The notes below the pieces were generated by a model. It saw nothing but the letters and a program-made list of their open reading frames with translations, was not told where the DNA came from and did no database searches. A program made the translations under genes and the position numbers. Shown here piece by piece: positions 47,277 to 56,819 of a DNA stretch of 64,000 nt (its first letter is position 1; each line of letters begins with the position of its first letter). Source of the stretch: Agarivorans aestuarii (GTDB taxonomy: Bacteria; Pseudomonadota; Gammaproteobacteria; Enterobacterales; Celerinatantimonadaceae); NCBI RefSeq assembly GCF_019670125.1, contig NZ_AP023033.1:248001-312000 (forward strand), in the 5' to 3' direction.

Positions 47277-48635
47277 TTAACTCAATGCCTGCAGAGTGTC
47301 ATCCAAACTTTGTTTTGCCAGTGTAATTAACTGATCGACTTGTTGTTTTGTAATAACCAATGGGGGTGAAATAATCATGGTATCGCCGCAAGCGCGCATG
47401 ATAAGCCCATTGTTTATGCATATATCGCGACACACACCGCCAGCGCCTTGCTCTTTGCTAAAGCGTTGCAGGGTGTTTTTATCGGCAACCAGCTCTATGG
47501 CTGCCACCAAGCCTTTACTGCGAGCCTCGCCTACTAAGGGATGGCTGGCTAGTTCTTGCCAGCGTTGGGCTAGGTAAGGGGCTATTTCATCACGTACATG
47601 GCTAATAATGTTCTCTTGTTGCATGATGCGAATGTTTTCAATGGCTACCGCGCAAGCTGCCGGGTGGCCGGAATAGGTAAAGCCATGGGCAAATTCAGTA
47701 TCGGCTTCGGTTAGGCCTTGAGCGACTTTGTCCGACACCATCACTGCGCCCATTGGTAAATAGCCAGAGGTAATGCCTTTAGCTAAACACAGTAAATCTG
47801 GCTTAATGTTATAGGTTTGGCAGGCAAACCATTCTCCGGTGCGGCCAAATCCACAGATCACTTCGTCTACTATCAACAAAATATCGTATTTGTCGCAAAT
47901 GCGTTGAATCTCAGGCCAATAAGAGTCGGGTGGAATAATTACGCCACCGGCACCTTGAATAGGCTCGGCGATAAATGCCGCCACCTTATCTTCGCCTAGC
48001 TCTAGAATTTTTTGCTCTAATTGCTGAGCACGCTCTAAACCAAACTGTTGCGGATCTTGGCCTTGACCTTCTTCAAACCAATAAGGTTGATCGATGTGGC
48101 TAATATTGGGCAATGGCAAGCCACCTTGGGCGTGCATAAAGCCCATGCCGCCTAAGCTGGCACCTGCCATGGTGCTGCCATGATAAGCATTGTTGCGACT
48201 AATGATTTCTAGTTTGTTGGGCTGGCCTTTGCTGGCCCAATAATGGCGCACCATGCGCACTACGGTGTCGTTACACTCTGAACCTGAGCCGGTAAAAAAG
48301 GCATGGTTTAAGCCCTCTGGCGTTAGTTCGGCTAGCAGGGTAGATAATTCAACCGCGGGGCTGTGAGTCGTTTGAAAAAACAAGTTGTAGTAGGGCAGCT
48401 GCTGCATTTGTTTGGCTGCGGCATCAACTAACTCTTGGCGACCATAGCCTAGATTTACACACCACAAGCCGGCCATGGCATCGAGCAACTTATTGCCCTC
48501 ACTGTCGTATACAAACACACCTTCGCCTCGTTCTATCACTCGAGCTCCCTTGGCATTTAACTCTTTAAAGTTAGTGAAAGGGTGTAAACAGTGGGCGCTG
48601 TCTTGTTGTTGTATCGTCAATGTTGCTGTGCTCAT
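47277..48635 (-). CDS. spuC: Putrescine-pyruvate aminotransferase (SpuC-like)
   Basis: Class III PLP aminotransferase, 452 residues. The PLP lysine is Lys286 in LCLAKGITSGY; GSECNDTVVRMVRHYW, AYHGSTMAGASLGGM and IVDEVICGFGRTG mark the cofactor site. Closest in style to Pseudomonas SpuC, which transaminates putrescine and related diamines to 4-aminobutyraldehyde. Between potF and the puuA-like gene in one operon (46 and 32 bp gaps). Substrate range is inferred from context. Confidence 0.88.
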   Translation of the reverse strand: MSTATLTIQQQDSAHCLHPFTNFKELNAKGARVIERGEGVFVYDSEGNKLLDAMAGLWCVNLGYGRQELVDAAAKQMQQLPYYNLFFQTTHSPAVELSTLLAELTPEGLNHAFFTGSGSECNDTVVRMVRHYWASKGQPNKLEIISRNNAYHGSTMAGASLGGMGFMHAQGGLPLPNISHIDQPYWFEEGQGQDPQQFGLERAQQLEQKILELGEDKVAAFIAEPIQGAGGVIIPPDSYWPEIQRICDKYDILLIVDEVICGFGRTGEWFACQTYNIKPDLLCLAKGITSGYLPMGAVMVSDKVAQGLTEADTEFAHGFTYSGHPAACAVAIENIRIMQQENIISHVRDEIAPYLAQRWQELASHPLVGEARSKGLVAAIELVADKNTLQRFSKEQGAGGVCRDICINNGLIMRACGDTMIISPPLVITKQQVDQLITLAKQSLDDTLQALS

Positions 48636-48667
48636 TTCGCCTCCTTGTGGCTGAGTTAACTCTGGGT

Positions 48668-49999
48668 TTATACGTTGAGTAACAAAAACTCACGTTCCCA
48701 AGAACTAATGACCTTGAAGTAGGTTTGGTATTCCTTACGTTTTACTGCCACGTAACAGTTCACAAAGCGCTCACCAAGTATTTCCTTGAGTTCCTCGCAT
48801 TGCTCTAACTTAACTAATGCTTCTTCTAAAGTGCCGGGCAGGGTGTAACGGTCTTCACTCACATCACCAGTTTCTTGGGCGGAAGGAGTTAGTTGTTTTT
48901 TCATGCCTATGTAGCCACAGGCTAAGGTAAGTGCCATGGCTAGATAAGGATTGGCATCGGCACCGGCAAAGCGGTTTTCTACGCGGCGATTTTGCGGATC
49001 TGATAGTGGCACACGTAAACCCACGGTGCGATTGTCGATGCCCCATTGCAAATTAATTGGCGCCGAATCGCCAAACATTAAACGTCGATAGCTGTTCACA
49101 TTAGGGGCATAAAAGGCAATGCTAGCGGGGGTAAATTGCTGTAAACCAGCAATAAAGCTTAAAAACATTTGGCTGTTGCTGCCATCTTCGTTAGCGAATA
49201 AGTTATTGCCATTGGTATCTACCAAGCTTTGGTGAATATGCATGGCGCTGCCGGGTTCATCTTCCATCGGTTTAGCCATGAATGTGGCATAAGTATCATG
49301 CTGTAAGGCGGCTTCGCGCATGGTGCGTTTGAAAAGGAATACTTGGTCACAGGCTAAAGTTGGCTCGCCGTGATCAAAGTTGATTTCCATTTGTGCAGCG
49401 CCAGATTCATGAACCAAGGTATCTACATCTAGGTTCTGTGCTTCGCAGTAGTCGTACATGTCTTCAAACAGCGGATCAAACTCATTTACCGCATCAATGC
49501 TAAAAGACTGACGTGCTGTTTCTGGTCGGCCATTACGTCCAATGGGTGGCTCTAATGGGTAATCCCAATCGAGGTTTTTCTTCACCAAGAAAAATTCTAG
49601 CTCTGGCGCTACAATCGGCTTCCAGCCTTCTTTCTCATAAAGGGCGAGTACTTTTTTCAGTACTGAACGTGGCGCCATGCCAATTAGTTGGCCTTGGCTG
49701 TCATAACAGTCATGGATAAGCTGGGCGGTAGGCTCTTTAGCCCAGGGCACAAAGCGCACGCTGTCGGTGTCTGGCTCAAGATTCATATCTTTCTCGGTCC
49801 AGTCAAACAAGTCATCGTCTTCTGGCCAGTCGCCTGTGACGGTTTGGTAGAAAATTGATTCAGGGAGGCGCATGCCACCTTCTTTGAGGTACTTGCTAGC
49901 TGGGATAATTTTGCCGCGGGCATTACCAGTAATATCGGGGATGAGGCATTCAACTTCGGTTATTCGGTTTTCCTCGAACCACTTCCTGACGTTATCCAT
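48668..49999 (-). CDS. puuA: Gamma-glutamylputrescine synthetase, first paralogue
   Basis: Glutamine-synthetase-fold ligase, 443 residues from the ATG at 49999 (AGG five bases before). LIPDITGNARGKIIPASKYL, PELEFFLVKK, GAAQMEINFDH, GSAMHIHQSL, NSYRRLMFGD and RFAGADANPYLAMALTLACG are the catalytic and ATP-binding signatures of the PuuA/SpuI group. ATP-dependent joining of glutamate to putrescine. First gene of the long operon puuA-spuC-potFGHI-puuR. Confidence 0.88.
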   Translation of the reverse strand: MDNVRKWFEENRITEVECLIPDITGNARGKIIPASKYLKEGGMRLPESIFYQTVTGDWPEDDDLFDWTEKDMNLEPDTDSVRFVPWAKEPTAQLIHDCYDSQGQLIGMAPRSVLKKVLALYEKEGWKPIVAPELEFFLVKKNLDWDYPLEPPIGRNGRPETARQSFSIDAVNEFDPLFEDMYDYCEAQNLDVDTLVHESGAAQMEINFDHGEPTLACDQVFLFKRTMREAALQHDTYATFMAKPMEDEPGSAMHIHQSLVDTNGNNLFANEDGSNSQMFLSFIAGLQQFTPASIAFYAPNVNSYRRLMFGDSAPINLQWGIDNRTVGLRVPLSDPQNRRVENRFAGADANPYLAMALTLACGYIGMKKQLTPSAQETGDVSEDRYTLPGTLEEALVKLEQCEELKEILGERFVNCYVAVKRKEYQTYFKVISSWEREFLLLNV

Positions 50000-50106
50000 A
50001 TTCACCTGTCATAAGTCTGTTAAGTAAAAGGGGGCAGATGTTTGAGTTGCTTAGTTTTTACCCCGCACTATTAAGAATTGTCATGATTTCCCGCCAAAGT
50101 CAACAA

Positions 50107-50180
50107 AGTGTTAAATAAAAACTAAATATAGCCCCTTTTTTAGCTTAATGTGTATTTTAATTTGCATTATACTTAACACT
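50107..50180. promoter_or_regulatory. AGTGTTAA inverted repeat between divergent puuA-like genes
   Basis: AGTGTTAA (50107-50114) and its complement TTAACACT (50173-50180) flank the centre of the 234-bp divergent promoter region, 66 bp apart. Two facing sites suit a shared repressor or looping; the encoded PuuR-like protein is the natural candidate, but the site differs from the E. coli PuuR box. Confidence 0.4.
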
Positions 50181-50233
50181 GTGCTGTAAATTTATAGGGT
50201 TTTAGGGACGCTTTAAGCGAGGGACTGTTAATT

Positions 50234-51604
50234 ATGTTGAAACACCAGCCACAGATTCAGCCAATCAGTATGCTTCAGCAGGTGGATGATTTTCTGGCAG
50301 CACATCCGCAATTAGAGAGCGTAGATCTGATGCTGTCTGACATGAATGGCGTGATCCGCGGTAAGCGTATTGAGGCGGCGTCTCTAGCGAAAATAGCGCA
50401 GGAAGGCATGTGTTTACCTGCCTCGGTATTTGCGCTAGATATTTGCGGTGACACCGTAGAGCAAACTGGCTTAGGCTTTGAGCAAGGAGATGGCGACCGT
50501 ATCTGCCATCTGTTGCCAAATAGTTTGTCGATGATTCCTTGGAAAAAAAACGCCGCGCAAGCTTTGTTAACCATGCATGAGGTGGATGGCTCAGCCTTTT
50601 TTGCCGACCCTCGGCAACTGCTTAGCAAGGTATTGCAAGGATTGCATCAGCAAAATTTGTTTCCCTGTGTGGCCATTGAATGGGAGTTTTACTTACTTGA
50701 TGCACGCAGTGAAAACCGTCAACCACAAGCGCCGCTGTTGCCAAAATCGCAGCAACGTATGCAGCAAACTCAGGTTTACTCTTTAGATGAACTCGATGAG
50801 TTTGATGAATTTATTCGTGATATTCAGGATTACTGCCATACCCAAAATATTCCCAGTGACAATGTCATTGCAGAATACGCTCCCGGGCAGTTCGAAGTCA
50901 CTTTGCAGCATCAGCACGACCCGCTGTTGGCCTGCGACCAAGCCATTTTATTGAAACGAGCAATTAAAGCGGTAGCCAAGCAACATGGCTACCTAGCCAC
51001 GTTTATGGCCAAACCTTATGCCGAGCACTCTGGCAATGGCTGCCACGTGCACATTAGCATGTTAGATAAGCAGGGCCACAACCTCTTTTCCACTGAACAG
51101 AGCTTGTTGGAATATGCTTTGGCAGGGCTATTAGACACCATGCCGCAGGCGATTGCTTTGTTAGCGCCTAATGCCAACTCATATCGCCGATTCCAACCAG
51201 ATATGTTTGTGCCGCTTCAAGCCAATTGGGGCTGGGACAACCGCACTGTTGCCTTGCGCATTCCTTCTGGCAGCACCGAAAATACTCGCATTGAGCATCG
51301 CGTAGCAGGGGCTGATTGTAATCCTTATATTGTAATGTCGGCCTTATTGGTTGGGATTTCCTATGGCATTGAGCAGCAACGTGACTGCCCTAAAGCGGTG
51401 AGCGGCGATGCCAGCAAAGTGCCAGCGCCTGCCCTGCCTTGTTCTTGGCAACAGGCCTTAGCCGAATTTGAGCACTCTACTTTGTGGTCGCTACTCGGTG
51501 CCGATTTTAGCCATGTATACCATGCCAACAAACTTAACGAATGGCAGCGCTTTGAGGCGCAAGTAACCCCTCTAGAGCAGCAGTGGTATCAGCAAATGGT
51601 GTAG
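50234..51604 (+). CDS. Gamma-glutamylputrescine synthetase, second paralogue
   Basis: 456 residues of the same GS-fold family but clearly diverged from the minus-strand copy: VDLMLSDMNGVIRGKRIEAA, IEWEFYLLDA, PGQFEVTLQH, GNGCHVHISML and NSYRRFQPDMF. Trp replaces the usual Leu in the E-x-E motif (EWEFY). It may prefer another polyamine or monoamine, as Pseudomonas uses several PauA enzymes. It forms a plus-strand unit with puuB, 39 bp downstream. Confidence 0.85.
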   Translation: MLKHQPQIQPISMLQQVDDFLAAHPQLESVDLMLSDMNGVIRGKRIEAASLAKIAQEGMCLPASVFALDICGDTVEQTGLGFEQGDGDRICHLLPNSLSMIPWKKNAAQALLTMHEVDGSAFFADPRQLLSKVLQGLHQQNLFPCVAIEWEFYLLDARSENRQPQAPLLPKSQQRMQQTQVYSLDELDEFDEFIRDIQDYCHTQNIPSDNVIAEYAPGQFEVTLQHQHDPLLACDQAILLKRAIKAVAKQHGYLATFMAKPYAEHSGNGCHVHISMLDKQGHNLFSTEQSLLEYALAGLLDTMPQAIALLAPNANSYRRFQPDMFVPLQANWGWDNRTVALRIPSGSTENTRIEHRVAGADCNPYIVMSALLVGISYGIEQQRDCPKAVSGDASKVPAPALPCSWQQALAEFEHSTLWSLLGADFSHVYHANKLNEWQRFEAQVTPLEQQWYQQMV

Positions 51605-51643
51605 TGCCAACAGCAGATTTGTTTTTATGTTTAAGGTGAGAAA

Positions 51644-52921
51644 ATGAAAGCGCAACATGCAAATTCATATTATGCAGCAAGTGCCAACCTACAGTTGGAC
51701 TATCCGCAGCTGCAAGGCGAGCATCAAGCTGATGTATGTGTAGTAGGGGCAGGTATAACCGGCGCTAGCACCGCACTAGAGTTAGCCAGCCAAGGTTATA
51801 AGGTTATTTTGCTGGAAGGCAGCCGTGTAGGCTGGGGAGCCTCGGGACGAAGTGGCGGGCAAGCGATTTTTGGCTGGGCCAGTGAACAGTCCACCCTAGA
51901 GAAATTAGTGGGTAAAGATGATGCAAAAAAACTCTGGGATCTCTCGGTTGAATCGCTAGCTGTTACTAAAGACAACATTCGTAAACACCAAATTGACTGT
52001 GATTGGCAAGATGGCCAAATTCACGTTGCTATTAAAGATCGCCATGTTCGCGAGCTAAAAGAATGGCAACAACAACTCAGTGAAGACTACGGCTATGAGC
52101 ATTTAGAATACTGGTCGCAAGACAAACTCGAAAGCCAGTTGAAAAGCCCACGTTATTTAGGCGGGATGTTTGATTCAAACAGTGGCCACTTACATCCACT
52201 TAATTACACCTTAGGCTTGGTAAAGGCTGCCGAAAATGCTGGCGCTAGCATTTATGAAGACAGCAAAGTCATCAAAATTGAACACGGTGCTAAGGTTAAG
52301 CTTCATACCGCGCAGGCTAGCGTTAGTTGCCAACATGTAGTGTTGGCTTGTAATGCTTATATGGAAGGATTAAACAGTAAGTTAGAAAGCAAAGTCATGC
52401 CGGTGGGTACTTACATTTGTGCCACTAAACCTTTAGGGGAGCAACGTGCCCGTGAGCTAATTGCCAATAACATGGCGGTATGCGACATCAACTTTGTATT
52501 GGATTACTACCGTTGCTCTGGCGATCACCGAATGCTGTTTGGTGGCAGAGTGAGTTATTCGGGCATTGAGCCTCGTGATTTAGCCCAAACCATGAAACAG
52601 CGTATGGATTGGGTATTTCCACAATTAAGTGATGAACCGGTAGAGTTTGCCTGGGGCGGGAATGTAGGTATTACCATTAACCGTGCGCCTCATTTTGGCC
52701 GAATAGCACCCAATGTGTATTTTGCTCAAGGCTTCTCGGGCCATGGCATTGCTGCCACGGGTTTGGCGGGTAAGCTGATGGCGGAATCGATTATGGCTAC
52801 CTCAGAGCGCTTTGATATATTCGATAAAATTCCTCACATGCCTTTTCCTGGCGGACGTTTATTGCGTACCCCGGCTTTGGTGCTTGCTATGACCTATTAT
52901 CGAATCCGAGATTTGCTTTAG
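51644..52921 (+). CDS. puuB: Gamma-glutamylputrescine oxidase (PuuB-like)
   Basis: FAD-dependent amine oxidase of the DAO family, 425 residues as in PuuB. The dinucleotide fold is CVVGAGITGASTALELASQG, then GWGASGRSGGQAIFG, typical of PuuB/OrdL; the C-terminal FAD contact is QGFSGHGIAATGLAGKLMAE. It oxidises gamma-glutamylputrescine to the aldehyde used by PuuC, giving ammonia and hydrogen peroxide. Follows the second puuA-like gene. Confidence 0.9.
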   Translation: MKAQHANSYYAASANLQLDYPQLQGEHQADVCVVGAGITGASTALELASQGYKVILLEGSRVGWGASGRSGGQAIFGWASEQSTLEKLVGKDDAKKLWDLSVESLAVTKDNIRKHQIDCDWQDGQIHVAIKDRHVRELKEWQQQLSEDYGYEHLEYWSQDKLESQLKSPRYLGGMFDSNSGHLHPLNYTLGLVKAAENAGASIYEDSKVIKIEHGAKVKLHTAQASVSCQHVVLACNAYMEGLNSKLESKVMPVGTYICATKPLGEQRARELIANNMAVCDINFVLDYYRCSGDHRMLFGGRVSYSGIEPRDLAQTMKQRMDWVFPQLSDEPVEFAWGGNVGITINRAPHFGRIAPNVYFAQGFSGHGIAATGLAGKLMAESIMATSERFDIFDKIPHMPFPGGRLLRTPALVLAMTYYRIRDLL

Positions 52922-53067
52922 TACCATCGGCTGGCCTAGCGTCAGCCGCTCTAACCATCTTCTTTCATTCGTACTATAGTTCGTATTTTCTGCCTATAAA
53001 CCTATTAGCGCTCGCTGATTTATCGTTATACTTGCCTAATATTCGTAAGCATAAAGGTAAGCTCGAA

Positions 53068-54039
53068 ATGGCTGCATCACCGATTAATCAGGTTTTTCCT
53101 AAGGCAAGTCGCTTAGTATACGGCTGCATGGGTTTAGGCGGAAACTGGGACAACTCTCCTATAACGCAAGATCACTTAAACCAAGCGCATACTGCTATAG
53201 ATGCGGCCTTAGAGATAGGCATTAACTATTTTGACCACGCCGACATCTATACCATGGGTAAAGCTGAGCAGGTTTTTGGTCAAGTATTGGCACAGCGTCC
53301 AGAGTTGCGTGAGCAAATTATTCTGCAAACCAAAGCGGCCATTCGTTTTGGCGATGAGCAATGGTGTGGTCGCTACGATTGGTCGGCGGATTACATTCGC
53401 CAAAGTGTTGAAGATTCGCTGCGCCGCTTACAAAGCGACAGCATTGATGTGATGATGCTGCACCGCCCAGATCCCTTGGCTGAAATGGACGAAGTGGCCG
53501 CGGTGCTTAGCGAGCTTAAAGATAGCGGTAAAGTGCAGCACTTTGGCGTATCTAACATGAGTGGAGCACAAATTGCGCATTTACAATCATTACTGAGTTT
53601 TCCGCTAGTGGCTAATCAGTTAGAGATGAGTTTGTCGAAACTAGACTGGCTTGATCACAACATTGCAGTAAACGACGAGCAAGCAAAAGGCCACAGTTTT
53701 GCGCCTGGTACACTTGAGTACTGCGCGATGAACAAAGTGCAAATTCAAGCCTGGGGAAGTTTATCGCGTGGTTTGTTTAGCGGCGCTGATTTATCTAACG
53801 CCAGCCAAGCTCAGCGTGATACCGCACAGCTGGTTCGCCAATATGCCGATCAAAACTCCACTTCGCCAGAGGCCGTTGTACTGGCGTGGTTAATGCGTCA
53901 TCCGGCTGGTATTCAACCAGTGATTGGCAGTGTGAACCCAGACCGGATTCGTGCTTGTGGCGACGCTACTAAACTGCAGCTTAGCCGTGAACAATGGTAT
54001 CAGCTGTATGTCACTTCGCGTGGCAAGGCTTTACCTTAA
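53068..54039 (+). CDS. Aldo/keto reductase
   Basis: 323 residues, (beta/alpha)8 NADPH-dependent reductase of the YdhF-like group. Catalytic Asp-Tyr appear in INYFDHADIYTMGKAEQVFG, Lys in LQTKAAIRFG and His in VMMLHRPDPLAE. The ATG at 53068 restores the usual N-terminus; the TTG at 53032 would add twelve basic residues. Own promoter region (146-bp gap from puuB) and own terminator. Physiological substrate unknown. Confidence 0.9.
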   Translation: MAASPINQVFPKASRLVYGCMGLGGNWDNSPITQDHLNQAHTAIDAALEIGINYFDHADIYTMGKAEQVFGQVLAQRPELREQIILQTKAAIRFGDEQWCGRYDWSADYIRQSVEDSLRRLQSDSIDVMMLHRPDPLAEMDEVAAVLSELKDSGKVQHFGVSNMSGAQIAHLQSLLSFPLVANQLEMSLSKLDWLDHNIAVNDEQAKGHSFAPGTLEYCAMNKVQIQAWGSLSRGLFSGADLSNASQAQRDTAQLVRQYADQNSTSPEAVVLAWLMRHPAGIQPVIGSVNPDRIRACGDATKLQLSREQWYQLYVTSRGKALP

Positions 54040-54054
54040 ACACTGCATGTTGCA

Positions 54055-54087
54055 GAAAAAACGCCGAGCTAATGCTCGGCGTTTTTG
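54055..54087. terminator. Bidirectional terminator between AKR and MATE genes
   Basis: AAAAACGCCGAGC-TAAT-GCTCGGCGTTTTT, symmetrical with A- and T-runs on either side. Confidence 0.9.
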
Positions 54088-54107
54088 TTAGCAAATTCCT
54101 TAGCCTA

Positions 54108-55433
54108 TTAGGCCGTTTCAACTTTTAACTGTTGTACCAGTTTTAGCAGCCACCAAGTCACCACTGCACTAAGAATTACCGTAGATAACGGCATCACCAA
54201 CCAAATACCTACTACACCAAAAGCGACCGGCAACAGCAGCATAAATGGCAGTTGAATCGCCATATTGCCCACCGAGATAAAAGTGGCTCGATTGGCACGA
54301 TTAATTGACTGAAACACCACCGCGCCGGTAAAAATCAAACCGTCCAATGGCATCGCCCAAAGGTGCAGGCGGATCCCGCTTACCGTTGCAGCTAATAGCT
54401 CTGGATCATCGCTGTTAAATACCGACACGCTAAATTCGCTAAACAGGTTCATTAGAAATACCGCAGCCACTCCGCTGCCTAAAATAATGCTAAAACCCAA
54501 AGCCATTACTTTTAGTACATTGTCGTAGCGTTTAGCGCCAAAGTTATAGGAGATAAGAGGCTGCATGCCATTGGCAAAACCCTCCGCAATAAAGTAATAA
54601 ATTACGCTTAAATACAGCACAATGGCATAGGCACCGGTTTCGGTAATGCTGCCATAACGTAGGAATAAATAATTGTGCACCAAAGTAATAAAGGCGGTGT
54701 ACACCGTGGTAAAAAAGCTGCTTAAGCCTAAGTTGCTTATATTAGCTAGATATTTTGGCTTTAAGCAAAAACCGCTAACTTGAAAACTCAAGCTGCTGTA
54801 GCGAGAAAAAAAGTAAGCAAAGGCCAACAGCATTACTAAGGCTTGCGCGCCCAAGGTGGCATAGGCTGCACCAGCTAGCTGCCAATCCCACTTAACAATA
54901 AACAAATAGTCGAGGCCGATGTTGGCTACAGCACCGATGATCATCAACAGGGTGGCAAAATTGGGGGAGTTGTCGTTTCTAATCAAGATGGGCAGCGCGC
55001 AGCTAAACAATACAACCAGTGCTCCGTTTCCTAATATACTCAGATAGCTTTCGGCCATGGATTGAATGTTACCGCTGGCACCTTGCAGGCTTATAGGAGC
55101 AGAGCCTAAGCAGGCTAAAATAACACTAAAAAGCACTGCCATTAGTAGCATCAGCAGCAAGGCATGAGTTAATAGGCTTTGGGCTTTTTCAGTTTTTCCC
55201 TCGCCAGTAGCAATAGATATTAATGCCCCGCCACCCACACCCACCATTAAACCTAGGCCGGTGACTAAAAATATAATCGGCCAAGCTAAGTTAATCGCCG
55301 CTAGCCCTTCTGCGCCGAGAACTTGGCCAATGAAAATGCCATCTACAATCAGATAAATACCGCTTACTATCATTGCCACTACCGAAGGAATGGAATAGCG
55401 CCAAAATTGTAAGTTAATGTTTTTACTAAGCAT
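54108..55433 (-). CDS. MATE family efflux protein
   Basis: 441 residues with about 12 membrane helices; Na+- or H+-coupled exporter. Start MLSKNINLQFWRYSIPSVVA, then IYLIVDGIFIGQVLGAEGLA, and the second half GMQPLISYNFGAKRYDNVLK typical of the DinF/MepA side of the family. Substrate unknown. Monocistronic. Confidence 0.9.
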   Translation of the reverse strand: MLSKNINLQFWRYSIPSVVAMIVSGIYLIVDGIFIGQVLGAEGLAAINLAWPIIFLVTGLGLMVGVGGGALISIATGEGKTEKAQSLLTHALLLMLLMAVLFSVILACLGSAPISLQGASGNIQSMAESYLSILGNGALVVLFSCALPILIRNDNSPNFATLLMIIGAVANIGLDYLFIVKWDWQLAGAAYATLGAQALVMLLAFAYFFSRYSSLSFQVSGFCLKPKYLANISNLGLSSFFTTVYTAFITLVHNYLFLRYGSITETGAYAIVLYLSVIYYFIAEGFANGMQPLISYNFGAKRYDNVLKVMALGFSIILGSGVAAVFLMNLFSEFSVSVFNSDDPELLAATVSGIRLHLWAMPLDGLIFTGAVVFQSINRANRATFISVGNMAIQLPFMLLLPVAFGVVGIWLVMPLSTVILSAVVTWWLLKLVQQLKVETA

Positions 55434-55532
55434 GATTCGCCAACATAAAGGAATAGCAAGGCACAGAGGGTACCGAGTTGCCGTTCCATCATATGTACTT
55501 TACTGACGCTGGCAAGAGGGAAAGCTAGCAAA

Positions 55533-55702
55533 TAGGGTCTATGCTTATTGTTTGTGCAAATGCTGCCCGAAGGGTTCGGATAAGCGAACTTTACTCTTTG
55601 TTAAGCACTTCTTGCTTAACCCACTAGGCTTCTAAGTGCTCGCCGCGATTAAAGCCCGCTTATCTCGAACAAAATTTCAACACCAAAGATCAACAGACCC
55701 TA
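55533..55702. mobile_element. MITE-like element, copy 2
   Basis: Relative of the element at 19874, in opposite orientation and shorter (170 bp). Edges TAGGGTCTA and AGACCCTA with TA on both sides; the right end (GATCAACAGACCC) matches the left end of copy 1 after complementing, and the 18-mer GCTGCCCGAAGGGTTCGG is the exact complement of copy 1's core. Its stems GATAAGCG/CGCTTATC (55579-55586/55657-55664) and AGCACTT/AAGTGCT (55604-55610/55634-55640) are different in sequence from those of copy 1. The remainder of 55434-55733 shows no gene. Confidence 0.65.
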
Positions 55703-55733
55703 GTTCAAGCTGTGGTTTTTACGAGGAAAATAA

Positions 55734-56252
55734 GTGGATTCACAGGTAACTATCCGCCCCGCCAAAATAGAGGACGCCGCAGCCATTAGTGAACTGTTAA
55801 GATATTTATCGCGCCGTTATTTAGTCGGCGATTTTTCCGAGCAGGGCGCAAAGCGTTTATTAAAAGCCATGAACAAAGCGGCTATTAGTTCTTACATTAA
55901 TCAAGGTTTTTGCTATCACTTAGCCGAGCAGCAGAATAACGGCGATGCCCAGCTGCTGGGCGTGGTCGCAACCAGAGATAACAGCCACCTTTACCATCTA
56001 TTTGTTGCCGAACCTGCTCAGGGTAAAGGCTTGGCCAGTCGCTTATGGCAACATGCTAGAGCAGCCTGTTTAGCCAATGGTAATCAGGGAGAGTTCACGG
56101 TAAATGCATCACTGGGTGCTAAAGCAATGTATCAGGCTTGGGGCTTTGTTGCCGAGCAAGAACAGCGCAATACCAAGGGCATTATCGATGTGCCGATGCG
56201 CCTAATACTTAATGAGCAAACTAAGGAGACAAAATGCAACTCGCACAGCTAA
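55734..56252 (+). CDS. GNAT family N-acetyltransferase
   Basis: 172 residues. The acetyl-CoA loop is VAEPAQGKGLASRLW (R/Q-x-x-G-x-G/A), followed by ASLGAKAMYQAWGFVAEQEQ. The GTG at 55734 has GGAA upstream and gives a good N-terminus (DSQVTIRPAKIEDAAAISEL). The gene overlaps the next by 19 bp, so the pair is coupled. Target unknown. Confidence 0.87.
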   Translation: MDSQVTIRPAKIEDAAAISELLRYLSRRYLVGDFSEQGAKRLLKAMNKAAISSYINQGFCYHLAEQQNNGDAQLLGVVATRDNSHLYHLFVAEPAQGKGLASRLWQHARAACLANGNQGEFTVNASLGAKAMYQAWGFVAEQEQRNTKGIIDVPMRLILNEQTKETKCNSHS

Positions 56253-56686
56253 ATATTGCCACTGCCAAAGACGATCTAGATTCACCCCTGCTCAAAGATT
56301 TTGTCGATAATTTAGATCCCATTAATGCCATTGCTGATGCGAGCGAGGGCTTTATTTGGCGGCTTAAAGATGACACCGGCAATGCCACCGATGTTCAAGC
56401 CTTTGATAACCCAAGGATGATTGTCAACCTGTCGGTATGGCAGTCCTTAGCTAGTCTGCAGCACTTTATGTTTAAAACCCATCACATCGACATTATGAAA
56501 CGCCGGGCAGAGTGGTTTGATAAATCGCCGTTGGCCACTTACGTATTGTGGTGGGTGGAAGATGGCCATGTTCCCAGCACCGCTGAAGCACTGGAGCGTT
56601 TAGAATTATTAAGGCAGCACGGAGATACTGCCCAAGCCTTTAGTTTCAAAAAAACATTTAGCGCAGAAGATGCCTTACAGCGCTAA
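56234..56686 (+). CDS. DUF3291 domain protein
   Basis: 150 residues matching DUF3291: MQLAQLNIATAKDDLDSPLL, FVDNLDPINAIADASEGFIW, VNLSVWQSLASLQHFMFKT and RAEWFDKSPLATYVLWWV. The fold is a dimeric alpha/beta-barrel-like domain with no known reaction. GGAG precedes the ATG; translated in overlap with the GNAT gene. Confidence 0.85.
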   Translation: MQLAQLNIATAKDDLDSPLLKDFVDNLDPINAIADASEGFIWRLKDDTGNATDVQAFDNPRMIVNLSVWQSLASLQHFMFKTHHIDIMKRRAEWFDKSPLATYVLWWVEDGHVPSTAEALERLELLRQHGDTAQAFSFKKTFSAEDALQR

Positions 56687-56819
56687 TCTAAGGTCTGTTG
56701 TTAATAGCCTTTGCCACCTTTTGCTACTCGGGCTTTGTTGCTCCCCTTTGGATAGAAAGCGTCTAAGCTAAGTAAATGCAGGGCGAGTATGCCCCGCCAT
56801 TTTTGCGCAAGGAGAGGGT

